Shown in pieces: positions 51,767 through 59,792 of a DNA stretch of 64,000 nucleotides; the stretch's first letter is position 1; each line of letters opens with the position of its first letter. The notes beneath the pieces were generated by a model. The model was not told the DNA's origin. It saw nothing but the letters and a program-made list of their open reading frames with translations, and ran no database searches. Location: the NCBI GenBank assembly GCA_027080725.1, contig JALWRC010000080.1:62001-126000 (forward strand), given 5' to 3'. Position numbers and translations under genes: made by a program. This DNA is from Saprospiraceae bacterium (GTDB lineage: Bacteria; Bacteroidota; Bacteroidia; Chitinophagales; Saprospiraceae).

Positions 51767-54115
51767 ATGAAAAAACAGATGATTATTTTAGTGATGTATT
51801 TTATCTCTATCGTACTTTTATCCGGGCAAAGCACGGAGACCGGGGTCGTCAGAGGGACCATCCTCGACAAGGAGACAGAGCTTCCGATTATCGGTGCGGA
51901 GGTCGTTGTATTGGGAAGTGACCCAATGATCGGGAGCATAACAGATTTGGACGGAAGGTTTAGATTGACGGGGGTTCCCTTGGGCAGGTTCAACCTGCGG
52001 GTGACCTACTTGGGATACAAGCCTGCCGTATTGCGCAATCTGCAAGTGGTTAAGGGGAAGCAAACAGTGTTGCAAATTCCCTTGGAAGAACAAGTGCATA
52101 GCCTTAAGGCGGTCGTCGTCACCGCCCGGCAAAACAAGGCCAAGGTTTCCAACGAAATGGCAGCGGTCAGTGCCCGCACTTTTACCATCGAAGAGACGGA
52201 AAAGTATGCCGGAAGTTTGGGGGATCCATCGCGTATGGCAGCCAACTTTGCCGGGGTTTCTTCGGTGGCAGATCAGCGAAACGACATTGTTATTCGCGGC
52301 AATGCCCCTACGGGATTGCTTTGGCGATTGGACGGGATTGACATCCCCAATCCCAATCACTTTGGCGCTTCCGGGTCGACAGGAGGGCCGGTAAGTATGC
52401 TCAACAACAATGTCCTGGCCAATTCAGAATTTTATACGAGTGCCTTTCCCGCCCAATATGGCAATGCTCTTTCGGGAGTGTTTGACCTCAAAATGCGCAA
52501 TGGAAACAACGAAAAGCACGAGTTTTTGGGACAAGTAGGGTTTAATGGTTTCGAACTCGGTGCCGAAGGACCCATAGGAAAAGGACGTGCATCCTATTTG
52601 GTCAATGCGCGGTATTCGACCCTCGAAGTACTCCAAAAGCTCCATTTGGATGTGAGTACCGGTCAAGCCGTGCCCCAATACAAAGACCTCGTCTTCCGGG
52701 TCAATGTTCCTGTCGGCAAGTACGACCGTTTCTCCCTATTTGGCATGGGAGGATTGAGTTATATCGAACTGTTTGACAGTGGTAAGGAACACACGAGTTT
52801 CGGTTTTGGTGGGGTCGATATCACTTTCGGATCTGACATGGGAGTTACAGGAGCAAATTACACCCATTATTTCGATAAGAACACCCGTTTGAACACCCAT
52901 TTTGCCGTGTTGGGTTCGAAGGTGTCTACACGATTGGACTCGTTGGATAAAGAGTACAAGCCAAATTTCCTCTACTACCAATCCGGAATCAAAGAGACGC
53001 GATACAATCTCGGACTTGATTTGCACAGAAGGCTAAGTACACAAAACAGCTTCGTAACCGGATGGAATGTCAAGCGGATTCATATAAACTACAGAGACTC
53101 TGTCCTTTTGAGTGGGGAGTATATTCCTCAGTTGGACATCAACAAATCGGTGCACTTGCTTCAGGCATATGGTCAGTATAAATACAAAATGACCGACGCT
53201 GTTTCCTTTACAGGCGGACTCTATGGACAGTATTTGGATTTCAATAAGACCTATGCTGTGGAGCCCAGATTGGGCATGAAATGGCACCTTCAAGAAGATC
53301 AAATCATCAGCGTGGGGGCCGGTTTTCACAGTCAGATGCAGGTATTGGGATTTTACTTTATCAAGAATAACGACGGAGCGACAACCAACGAAGATCTCGA
53401 CTTCACAAAGGCCGCACACGCAGTCGTATCGTATGATTGGAATATCAACAGCGATTTCAGGTTTAAGGTAGAATCGTATTATCAACATCTGTATCAAGTG
53501 CCTGTTACAGACCAAAGGCCGGAGTTCTCTTTGCTCAACATTGGAGATGATTTTGCTTCGTTTGCCTATGACAATATGGTCAATGAGGGAGAAGGGCAAA
53601 ATTATGGACTGGAGTTTACCGTAGAAAAATTCTTGAGCAAAGGGTATTATTTTCTCAGTACGGTCTCTCTTTTTGAGTCGAAATACAAGGGGTATGACGG
53701 GATAGAACGCAACACCAAATTCAATGGTAATTTTGTCGTCAACCTCCTCGGAGGATATGAATATAAGGTGTCGAAGCATGGTGTTTTGGGCTTGGATGTC
53801 AAGACGGTTTACGCCGGGGGTAAGCGATATGTTCCGATTGATGTTGCCAAGAGCAAGCAGCAGCATCGCGAGGTTTTGGATTGGGCACATGCCTACGAAG
53901 ACCGGTTGGATGACTATTTTAGGCTTAATGCACGTATTTCCTTCCGGCTCAACTCGAAGAGAAGAAACTTCAGTCAGGAATGGGCGTTGGATCTTCTGAA
54001 TCTCACCAATCATGACAATATTTACTCGAGAAAGTGGGATGCTGCATCCAATGCTATTCGCACAGATTATCAACAGAAGTTCTTCCCGATGTTTACTTAC
54101 CGGATTTATTTTTAA
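51767..54115 (+). CDS. TonB-dependent receptor with carboxypeptidase-regulatory-like domain
   Basis: The 782-residue outer-membrane protein has a signal peptide (MIILVMYFISIVLLSG). An N-terminal CarboxypepD_reg-like domain follows (VVRGTILDKETELPIIGAEV, DLDGRFRLTGVPLGRFNLRV), then a plug domain (NDIVIRGNAPTGLLWRLDG, GNALSGVFDLKMRNGN) and a 22-strand barrel to the C-terminal Phe (MFTYRIYF). There is no adjacent SusD-like gene, so it is not a canonical SusCD pair. The ligand is unknown. It is followed by a LytS-type kinase gene 45 bases downstream. Confidence 0.9.
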   Translation: MKKQMIILVMYFISIVLLSGQSTETGVVRGTILDKETELPIIGAEVVVLGSDPMIGSITDLDGRFRLTGVPLGRFNLRVTYLGYKPAVLRNLQVVKGKQTVLQIPLEEQVHSLKAVVVTARQNKAKVSNEMAAVSARTFTIEETEKYAGSLGDPSRMAANFAGVSSVADQRNDIVIRGNAPTGLLWRLDGIDIPNPNHFGASGSTGGPVSMLNNNVLANSEFYTSAFPAQYGNALSGVFDLKMRNGNNEKHEFLGQVGFNGFELGAEGPIGKGRASYLVNARYSTLEVLQKLHLDVSTGQAVPQYKDLVFRVNVPVGKYDRFSLFGMGGLSYIELFDSGKEHTSFGFGGVDITFGSDMGVTGANYTHYFDKNTRLNTHFAVLGSKVSTRLDSLDKEYKPNFLYYQSGIKETRYNLGLDLHRRLSTQNSFVTGWNVKRIHINYRDSVLLSGEYIPQLDINKSVHLLQAYGQYKYKMTDAVSFTGGLYGQYLDFNKTYAVEPRLGMKWHLQEDQIISVGAGFHSQMQVLGFYFIKNNDGATTNEDLDFTKAAHAVVSYDWNINSDFRFKVESYYQHLYQVPVTDQRPEFSLLNIGDDFASFAYDNMVNEGEGQNYGLEFTVEKFLSKGYYFLSTVSLFESKYKGYDGIERNTKFNGNFVVNLLGGYEYKVSKHGVLGLDVKTVYAGGKRYVPIDVAKSKQQHREVLDWAHAYEDRLDDYFRLNARISFRLNSKRRNFSQEWALDLLNLTNHDNIYSRKWDAASNAIRTDYQQKFFPMFTYRIYF

Positions 54116-54160
54116 TTTGCAATCTTAAATCAAAAGTCGCGGATAATATACCGTAAGAAA

Positions 54161-55240
54161 ATGAAGGCAAATAGCTTGACAAAATCGGACTCCATCCCGT
54201 GGAGGAGGCACTTGAAAGGAGCCTTTATCAGCGGTGTCATTGTCTATATAATCCTTCAGATAGCATGGGTGTATGTGGGGCAACCACTTACCTGGAAGTA
54301 CTTGTTGCTCAACTTTACCCTTACGATGCTCTACAATGTGAGCATCTATATGGCCAACATCGCATTTGCGGTTTATCTGGCGGATTTGCTGGAAAAGCAG
54401 CTTCCAAAGAGTTTTTCCGTTGTCACCAAGTTTATCATTGGAGTCATGCTCTCATTGGTTATCACGACCATTACGGTCGTGGTAATCAATGTCGCTTTGG
54501 GACTTTTAGTGTGGGGGCAGACGGTTTGGGAGGCAATAGTGTCCTTCGGGTTTGAGTTTTGGCTGATTTACTGGGGGATTACCTTGATTATTGCCCTCTT
54601 TGTGCATGGGATTGAAATGGTTAAGCAACTTCAAGCATCCGAAGAGCGGGAAAAGCAACTCCTCACGGATTATCACAATGCCCGGTACAAGGCGATAAAA
54701 GGCCAACTCAATCCGCACTTTCTCTTTAATAGCCTGAGCGTGCTCTCTTCTCTGATAGAGGAGTCTCCTGAGAATGCTCAGTCTTTCATACAGGGATTGT
54801 CCCGGATATACCGGTATGTCCTCGAACATCATGAAAAAGATTGGGTACCTTTGAGTATCGAACTCCGTTTTGCCAAGGACTATCTCCAACTGCTCAAGAT
54901 GCGCTTTGAAGAGGGGTTCGAGTACCGGATTGACATCCGGGAGTCAGAAGCGGAAACGATGTATGTTATTCCGCTTTCGCTTCAAATACTTTTGGAGAAT
55001 GTCGTCAAGCACAATGTCATCCAACCGCAAAAACCCGTCACGATCCATATCCGACACATTGGATCGCACATCATCGTCTCTAATACCTATCAACCGAAGT
55101 CCACAACACTGAAAAGCACTAAGATCGGACTCCAAAATATCAGAAAGCGGTATCAGCAACTTACCGGACAGGATATCACGGTTACGACAGAAAACGGGAT
55201 GTTCTCTGTGCAACTTCCGCTTAGAAAGGATGCGGATTAG
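54161..55240 (+). CDS. LytS-type sensor histidine kinase, orphan
   Basis: The 359-residue protein has four N-terminal membrane helices (GVIVYIILQIAWVYVG, LTMLYNVSIYMANIAFAVYL, FIIGVMLSLVITTITVVVIN, FEFWLIYWGITLIIALFV). The His_kinase domain has GQLNPHFLFNSLSVLSSLI, with the phospho-acceptor His near residue 186. The ATPase region has IPLSLQILLENVVKHNV and TKIGLQNIRKRY. Most such kinases are encoded next to a LytTR response regulator. None is present here, so the partner must be elsewhere. The preceding TonB receptor gene may be the physiological context. Confidence 0.9.
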   Translation: MKANSLTKSDSIPWRRHLKGAFISGVIVYIILQIAWVYVGQPLTWKYLLLNFTLTMLYNVSIYMANIAFAVYLADLLEKQLPKSFSVVTKFIIGVMLSLVITTITVVVINVALGLLVWGQTVWEAIVSFGFEFWLIYWGITLIIALFVHGIEMVKQLQASEEREKQLLTDYHNARYKAIKGQLNPHFLFNSLSVLSSLIEESPENAQSFIQGLSRIYRYVLEHHEKDWVPLSIELRFAKDYLQLLKMRFEEGFEYRIDIRESEAETMYVIPLSLQILLENVVKHNVIQPQKPVTIHIRHIGSHIIVSNTYQPKSTTLKSTKIGLQNIRKRYQQLTGQDITVTTENGMFSVQLPLRKDAD

Positions 55241-55730
55241 TGTCTTTACACTCGAAAATACAATGGCAGTCTTGTTTCGGTGGGCCTAAATACCATATAG
55301 GGAGAGGATAGTTGTTTTCTGCGTGGTGTAATAGATAAGCCTTGCACTTCGCTATCGCTCGTACAGGGCTACAAAGATGGCATCCCTACGGGATTATTTC
55401 AGTTTCTCAAAGCACAAATGTGCAGTTTATAATACACACCAAAACAATGCATCTGCTCTTTTTTGTGCATTTTTTAGTACACACTGAGGAAAACACTCAT
55501 ATAGCACTTTTCTTTACATTTTTACAATTTCACATCTGTAAAAACCAAGCATCCAAATGATATAAAAAAACATCCTAATACCTCAAAACCGGACATATTA
55601 TTACTAATCCATATGGTATCGTTTTTGCAATACTGAGGATGTGCAAAACTCACAATTAGCACAGATTTTTTAAGGCGGACGCTCCTTTACCGGAGTATAT
55701 CTTCATTTAGTAACCAAAACTCACTTTCTT
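55241..55730. other. 490-base spacer with small hairpins
   Basis: No gene over 35 codons is credible. There is an ATCCC-TAC-GGGAT hairpin near 55382, which resembles repeat-type intergenic sequence, and a CTCC/GGAG hairpin near 55683-55696 just before a microprotein frame. No TAnnTTTG element at proper distance was found. Confidence 0.35.
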
Positions 55731-55838
55731 ATGGAAAGAGACTCTACTACTATTACGCGCGATGTGCGTTTCTGGATTGTTTTATTGATGTTTTTCTTCT
55801 TTCTGTTATTGCTACTGGTCAGTGCTCCTGCGGTTTGA
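55731..55838 (+). CDS. Putative 35-residue single-pass membrane microprotein
   Basis: ATG at 55731 opens a 35-codon frame with a charged head (MERDSTTITRDVR), a strongly hydrophobic helix (FWIVLLMFFFFLLLLLV) and a short polar tail (SAPAV). The positive-inside rule predicts the N terminus in the cytoplasm. An 8-bp perfect hairpin (CTTTGCGA/TCGCAAAG, 55854-55861 and 55890-55897) follows. There is no homology claim. Small membrane proteins of this size are often regulators or parts of larger complexes. The gene stands alone between the LytS kinase and a minus-strand gene. Confidence 0.45.
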   Translation: MERDSTTITRDVRFWIVLLMFFFFLLLLLVSAPAV

Positions 55839-55922
55839 GAGGGTCAACAGATGCTTTGCGATGGGTTCCTGACAGGGGTTGCAACACCTTCGCAAAGTGC
55901 AATCCGGTGAACAGAATATCGA

Positions 55923-56576
55923 CTACTCTATTTCCAATCTTTCGGCCACCGTTTGGATATTTTCCGGACTGACGTCCATCACCTCGGCAATCTCTTCATT
56001 GGTCAAATGTCCCAATAGACGCAGTTCTACTATGGTAGCGGTCAACGCTCCGGGGCGGCCTTTGATTTGTCCCTTTGCAAGGGTCTTGTCATACTGTTCC
56101 AAGTCGGCTTTTATCTCTTCTATGGTATGGTCATCCATCAAATAAATCTTCTCCTTATCTTCTTCAAGATGGTAGGAAATATCCGGCAATTCCTCTTCGA
56201 GTACCAAGTCTCCATCGCCATCAGCTGTAGGCTTTTCTTCCAGAGAGCGGAGTTCATCTCCAAGCAATTTTTCGACGGGTATTTGCCCCTTAAAGATGGA
56301 CTCCCGTTGCATTAAAGTATTCATTTTATTCACTGCATTTCTAAAGAGGGACACCTTGGGGTTAAAGCCTTCCGGATGCTCACCCAGATCATCAAACGCC
56401 ATCAGATATATCTCATCCAATATCCCTTGTACCGAATAAAATCCCTTCTTTATGTGCTTGTCACGGATGGCGAGGTGCAAGACCCGCCCGATGTAGTTGG
56501 TCAACTTACCTCTTAATTCTTCAAATGTTTTATTGAGGGCTAACAACTGTTGCCTGTTGATATTATCTTTATTCAT
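55923..56576 (-). CDS. Sigma-70-like regulatory protein of unknown type
   Basis: The 217-residue acidic protein has an N-terminal part (LRGKLTNYIGRVLHLAIRDK, GILDEIYLMAFDDLGE) that resembles the helical region 2 of sigma factors. An acidic middle linker follows (EEELPDISYHLEEDKEKIYL). The C-terminal helix-turn-helix (VELRLLGHLTNEEIAEVMDV, residues about 183-202) is like sigma region 4. It is too divergent to call a true sigma factor. It might be an anti-sigma, an atypical ECF or a distant phage-type regulator. It stands alone on the minus strand with a poly-T-rich upstream stretch. Confidence 0.55.
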   Translation of the reverse strand: MNKDNINRQQLLALNKTFEELRGKLTNYIGRVLHLAIRDKHIKKGFYSVQGILDEIYLMAFDDLGEHPEGFNPKVSLFRNAVNKMNTLMQRESIFKGQIPVEKLLGDELRSLEEKPTADGDGDLVLEEELPDISYHLEEDKEKIYLMDDHTIEEIKADLEQYDKTLAKGQIKGRPGALTATIVELRLLGHLTNEEIAEVMDVSPENIQTVAERLEIE

Positions 56577-56711
56577 GAGTTTGTTTTTTTTGTTATAAAA
56601 TAGCAGAACTTCACCTTATTTCCATCAATGGTTGTTCCAAAGCGCAATATTTGCCAAGTTGGCAGCCTGACGGGATTCCTTTGCGCCTTTTTGTCCTTTT
56701 CCACCTCCGAT

Positions 56712-57533
56712 TTATTTCTCGCGGCCTCTTTCCTTCCGCCAAATGATGCCGCCGGACAGGGTGTTGCCCAATAACGGATGCCGCTCTGCGGACAATTGTA
56801 AATAGAGATGCCGGATCGTCTTTTGTTGTAAGCCAAAGCCAAATCTCCCGGAGATGGGATAGACGACAAAGCTCAACCCGGACCCTTTCTTTTGCAATCC
56901 CAATCCGGCGACCGCCTCATACCGGCCGCGGCGATTGAGGGACATCCCGGCCATCCCTCCCAAGCGGTCGTTGAGCCAATAATACGCCCTAATAATGAGT
57001 TGTGAGGAAGGTGATATACCGGCTTTCGAGCTCGAAGGCCAAAGGTTTTCAAGGCTGCTGGTGATATAAAGATGCGCTTTTACTCTGAGGGCCAGATGTA
57101 CCGAAACATTGGCCCGGGGAATGAAGCGCTCCCCGGTGATTCCGGATTGGAGATACGACAAAGTGATTCCCCCTTGCAAAACCGGCGTCAAGGTCCTCGC
57201 TACTGCGATCCGGCAATGCCAATACCGCCAAGTATCATACCCGAAATAATGTAAATCAACGGAGGCGGAAGATCGAAAGAATGCAGACATCCGCCCTCCT
57301 ACGGACAATTGGCTTAACGTGTGGACGCTATATGGTTTTAAGCCTGTAAGATACCATTCATCCTTAGGGTTAAAGTGCATGAGGGCTACATTAGGCCTTG
57401 AAATAGTGTAGCTACCGTTTTTTTCCAAAGAGAGCAACTGCATCAATGTAATCTGTTGTGCCGGAAGGGTGCCAAGGGGTATCCAAAGAAAAACGAGGAA
57501 CCACCAACCCCAATTGGATTTGGTCTGTCTCAT
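56712..57533 (-). CDS. Hypothetical exported protein, probable outer-membrane barrel
   Basis: The protein has about 273 residues from the ATG at 57533, which gives a signal (WGWWFLVFLWIPLGTLPAQ). An ATG at 57680 would add 49 unrelated residues that overlap the divergent gene's leader. The mature part is beta-rich (GGRMSAFFRSSASVDLHYFG, VLQGGITLSYLQSGI, RYEAVAGLGLQKKGSGLSFV, RFGFGLQQKTIRHLYLQL) and similar in pattern to PorP/SprF-like membrane-localised partners of T9SS, but much shorter than that family's usual gldJ-linked forms. The call is tentative. Confidence 0.55.
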   Translation of the reverse strand: MRQTKSNWGWWFLVFLWIPLGTLPAQQITLMQLLSLEKNGSYTISRPNVALMHFNPKDEWYLTGLKPYSVHTLSQLSVGGRMSAFFRSSASVDLHYFGYDTWRYWHCRIAVARTLTPVLQGGITLSYLQSGITGERFIPRANVSVHLALRVKAHLYITSSLENLWPSSSKAGISPSSQLIIRAYYWLNDRLGGMAGMSLNRRGRYEAVAGLGLQKKGSGLSFVVYPISGRFGFGLQQKTIRHLYLQLSAERHPLLGNTLSGGIIWRKERGREK

Positions 57534-57554
57534 AGTGTGTGATGTTGTTCGACA

Positions 57555-57562
57555 CAAAAATA
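57555..57562 (-). promoter_or_regulatory. Candidate -7 element for the minus-strand exported protein gene
   Basis: TATTTTTG on the minus strand, 22 bases before the start at 57533. No TTG is present at 17-23 bases, so support is limited. Confidence 0.35.
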
Positions 57563-57630
57563 AACAAAACATTTTAATCCATGGTACCGTTTTAGCTTGT
57601 AATTTGACTAACTGTTCTAATATTTTGACT

Positions 57631-58218
57631 ATGCGCATAAAAACGATTGCTTTGCTTGGCCTTTTGCTATTAATTTTCACTTCTCAAGCAGAGGCTCAAC
57701 GACGGAGACATAAAAAAAAGGAGCCAAAACCGGCCTACTACTTTAAGGACCACCTCTGGTATGGCGGAGGATTTTCGCTTGGGTTTGCCGGGCAAAGTGG
57801 TGCAAGTGTATTCAATTTTGGTTTGAGCCCTATTGTCGGATACAAATTTGGCAAGATCTTTTCGGCGGGGCCGCGTGTCGATATCAATGTAACCACCGGC
57901 AGGGCACAGACCTTTAGCGGCGTGGATGCCTTTACCTATGCCGATTACGGGGTGGGGATTTTTACCCGCGCCAAGTTTCTGCCCTATCTTTTTGCGCACT
58001 TGGAAGCCGGATATAAAAATTATGGCATCCCCGTGGTGGGGTCCGAGGTGGAAATCCTCAGATATGACCGCGATGTCCTGCAATTGGGGCTCGGATATAC
58101 CAATGGCGGAGAGGGCCAACTCGGCGTGGAGTATCTCTTGCTGTACGACTTCCTGTTCCCCAAAGATTCCCCGCAGCTACCCATTGAGTTTCGTATCGGA
58201 TTGAATTATAACTTTTAA
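57631..58218 (+). CDS. Small outer-membrane beta-barrel protein
   Basis: The protein has about 195 residues from the ATG at 57631; the upstream open frame from 57469 lacks a signal and overlaps the divergent gene. The signal peptide is RIKTIALLGLLLLIFTSQAE. A Lys/Arg-rich patch (RRRHKKKEPKPAYYF) is followed by an eight-stranded-barrel-like pattern (WYGGGFSLGFAGQSG, GLSPIVGYKFGKIFSAGPRV, YLFAHLEAGYKNYGI, FRIGLNYNF ending in Phe). It is divergent from the preceding minus-strand gene and upstream of the bamD block. Confidence 0.72.
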   Translation: MRIKTIALLGLLLLIFTSQAEAQRRRHKKKEPKPAYYFKDHLWYGGGFSLGFAGQSGASVFNFGLSPIVGYKFGKIFSAGPRVDINVTTGRAQTFSGVDAFTYADYGVGIFTRAKFLPYLFAHLEAGYKNYGIPVVGSEVEILRYDRDVLQLGLGYTNGGEGQLGVEYLLLYDFLFPKDSPQLPIEFRIGLNYNF

Positions 58219-58235
58219 CACATCGTTATTTTTGT

Positions 58236-58261
58236 GGTATGAAATGGTACCATTTCATACC
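58236..58261. repeat. Perfect 26-bp palindrome made of two head-to-head 13-bp words
   Basis: GGTATGAAATGGT (58236-58248) is joined directly to ACCATTTCATACC (58249-58261), giving perfect dyad symmetry. It lies in the 214-base spacer between the outer-membrane protein gene and bamD, about 110 bases before the bamD -7 element. It could serve as a regulator-binding site, a cruciform or a terminator-like hairpin without a U-run. Confidence 0.8.
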
Positions 58262-58371
58262 CGAATAACATCCCGGCATCTAATTGACAAAAAAGAACAG
58301 AACAGAGCTACCTTGGCAGCATAGTCCATCATACTATTGGAAAAAAGGGTGGGTAAGTCGTTAGAATTGTG

Positions 58372-58379
58372 TAACTTTG
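58372..58379 (+). promoter_or_regulatory. Candidate -7 element of the bamD operon
   Basis: TAACTTTG matches TAnnTTTG and lies 53 bases before the bamD ATG. No properly spaced TTG was found upstream. Confidence 0.5.
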
Positions 58380-58432
58380 CGCGCTTTTTAGAGGTGCGGA
58401 AGATGCAGGCAGATTAAAATTAACTACTCAAT

Positions 58433-59227
58433 ATGAATAAAATACTTTTTGCGATTTCGCTTGTTGGGATTTTCGCGCTTACGAGTTGCAAGACGGAGTA
58501 CGAGAAAGTAAGGACGAGCGGTGACCCGGATCGCATCTACAAAAAGGCTTTGGAATACTACGAGGAAGAGGATTACCTCAAAGCCCAGACGTTGATGGAA
58601 GCCGCCTTACCGTTTTTTAGAGGAAGAGCGGAAGCGGAGGATTTGTATTTTAAGACCGCCTATACCTACTATAGGCTGAAGGATTATTTACTGGCGGCAC
58701 ATTATTTCGAAAATTTCGGCCGCACCTTCCTCAACAGCAAGTACCGGGAGGAAGCCGATTTCATGGCAGCCAATAGCTATTACCGGAGTTCGCCGAGTTA
58801 TATGCTCGACCAAGCGTACACCAAGAAAGCCATCGAGTATTTCCAAATTTTTGCCAACCGCTACCCGCAGAGCAAACGCATCGGAGAAGTCAATCGCTTG
58901 ATTGACCTTTTGCGCGGCAAGTTGGAAAAGAAAGCCTTTTACGATGCAAAGCTGTATTATGATATGGAAGATTATCTCGCCGCCAATACAGCATTTAAAG
59001 ATATCCTGGTCTCCTTTCCGGACATCGACAATGTCGAGGAAGTGCGATATTTGTTGGTCAAATCGCATTACAATCTCGCCATCAACAGTGTTTATTCCAA
59101 GCAAGATGAGCGCATGAAAGGTGCCCTTGAAGAGGGTGTGAAATTTCTCAAGCGGTATCCGAAAACCAAGTATCGAAAGGAAGTAAAATCCTACATAAAA
59201 ACGCTAAAATCAAAGTTAAAATCCTAA
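58433..59227 (+). CDS. bamD: Outer-membrane assembly lipoprotein BamD
   Basis: The 264-residue lipoprotein (LFAISLVGIFALTSCK, Cys near residue 19) has five TPR-like hairpins: RIYKKALEYYEEEDYLKAQT, AEDLYFKTAYTYYRLKDYLL, KAIEYFQIFANRYPQSKRIG, FYDAKLYYDMEDYLAANTAF and EGVKFLKRYPKTKYRKE. It is a component of the BAM complex that inserts beta-barrel proteins into the outer membrane. Its position directly before the omega subunit and coaBC is the usual Bacteroidota order. Confidence 0.93.
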   Translation: MNKILFAISLVGIFALTSCKTEYEKVRTSGDPDRIYKKALEYYEEEDYLKAQTLMEAALPFFRGRAEAEDLYFKTAYTYYRLKDYLLAAHYFENFGRTFLNSKYREEADFMAANSYYRSSPSYMLDQAYTKKAIEYFQIFANRYPQSKRIGEVNRLIDLLRGKLEKKAFYDAKLYYDMEDYLAANTAFKDILVSFPDIDNVEEVRYLLVKSHYNLAINSVYSKQDERMKGALEEGVKFLKRYPKTKYRKEVKSYIKTLKSKLKS

Positions 59228-59231
59228 ATTT

Positions 59232-59579
59232 ATGAATGATCTCAAACAACGCGTACAAAAATACGATCCAAACTTGAAGGCGCTCAACCTCAACGAAATT
59301 TCCGAGAAAACCAATGGAAATATTTATGAGGCATTGGCGGTCATGGCAAAACGTGCCAACCAACTCACGGTCTTACTCAAAGAGGAACTTCAGCACAAAC
59401 TCGAAGAGTTCTCCGTGCAATACGAAACAATCGAAGAGATCATGGAAAACACGGAGCAATTGGAAATTTCCCGATTTTATGAGAAATTGCCCAATCCCGC
59501 ACTGATCGCATTGCATGAATTCATGGAAGACAAGTTGGGTTACGAATACCGCAATCTCGACGAAGAGATAGACGAGTGA
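59232..59579 (+). CDS. rpoZ: RNA polymerase omega/Rpb6-like subunit
   Basis: The 115-residue protein starts 4 bases after bamD. NGNIYEALAVMAKRANQLTV near residues 29-48 matches the conserved core of omega/Rpb6 (family pattern x-x-x-x-A-K-R-A-x-Q-L). The C terminus is acidic and extended. In Bacteroidota this gene sits between bamD and coaBC, which strengthens the call. It is longer than E. coli omega, as is common in the phylum. Confidence 0.78.
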   Translation: MNDLKQRVQKYDPNLKALNLNEISEKTNGNIYEALAVMAKRANQLTVLLKEELQHKLEEFSVQYETIEEIMENTEQLEISRFYEKLPNPALIALHEFMEDKLGYEYRNLDEEIDE

Positions 59580-59792
59580 TCCGTCAAGCCTAAATGGACG
59601 GATATTTTTGGCGTCTTTTGCATCTGCGCTTCGTTAAAAATACTCGCCGTAGCATTGGCTCCCGACGTATCGCGGGACAAGTTATGCCTGTGTTTTTTGC
59701 CTCGTCCACACGCAAATTACGCTCAAATCTACCTCGACACCTAAGCCTTGACAGACCACGAGCAATGGTCCTCCATTAAGCAAGAAATCAGA
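59580..59792. other. Spacer between omega and coaBC
   Basis: 213 bases, with no gene called. A 61-codon frame at 59594 lacks protein-like features. The stretch contains TCCCGACG/CGCGGGA-type inverted bases near 59660, but no clear terminator. Confidence 0.35.

Noticed and set aside
56573-56869. 98-codon minus-strand frame overlapping the sigma-like gene start
   Set aside because: It is a second frame of the exported-protein gene's 3' end plus spacer, with no protein features.
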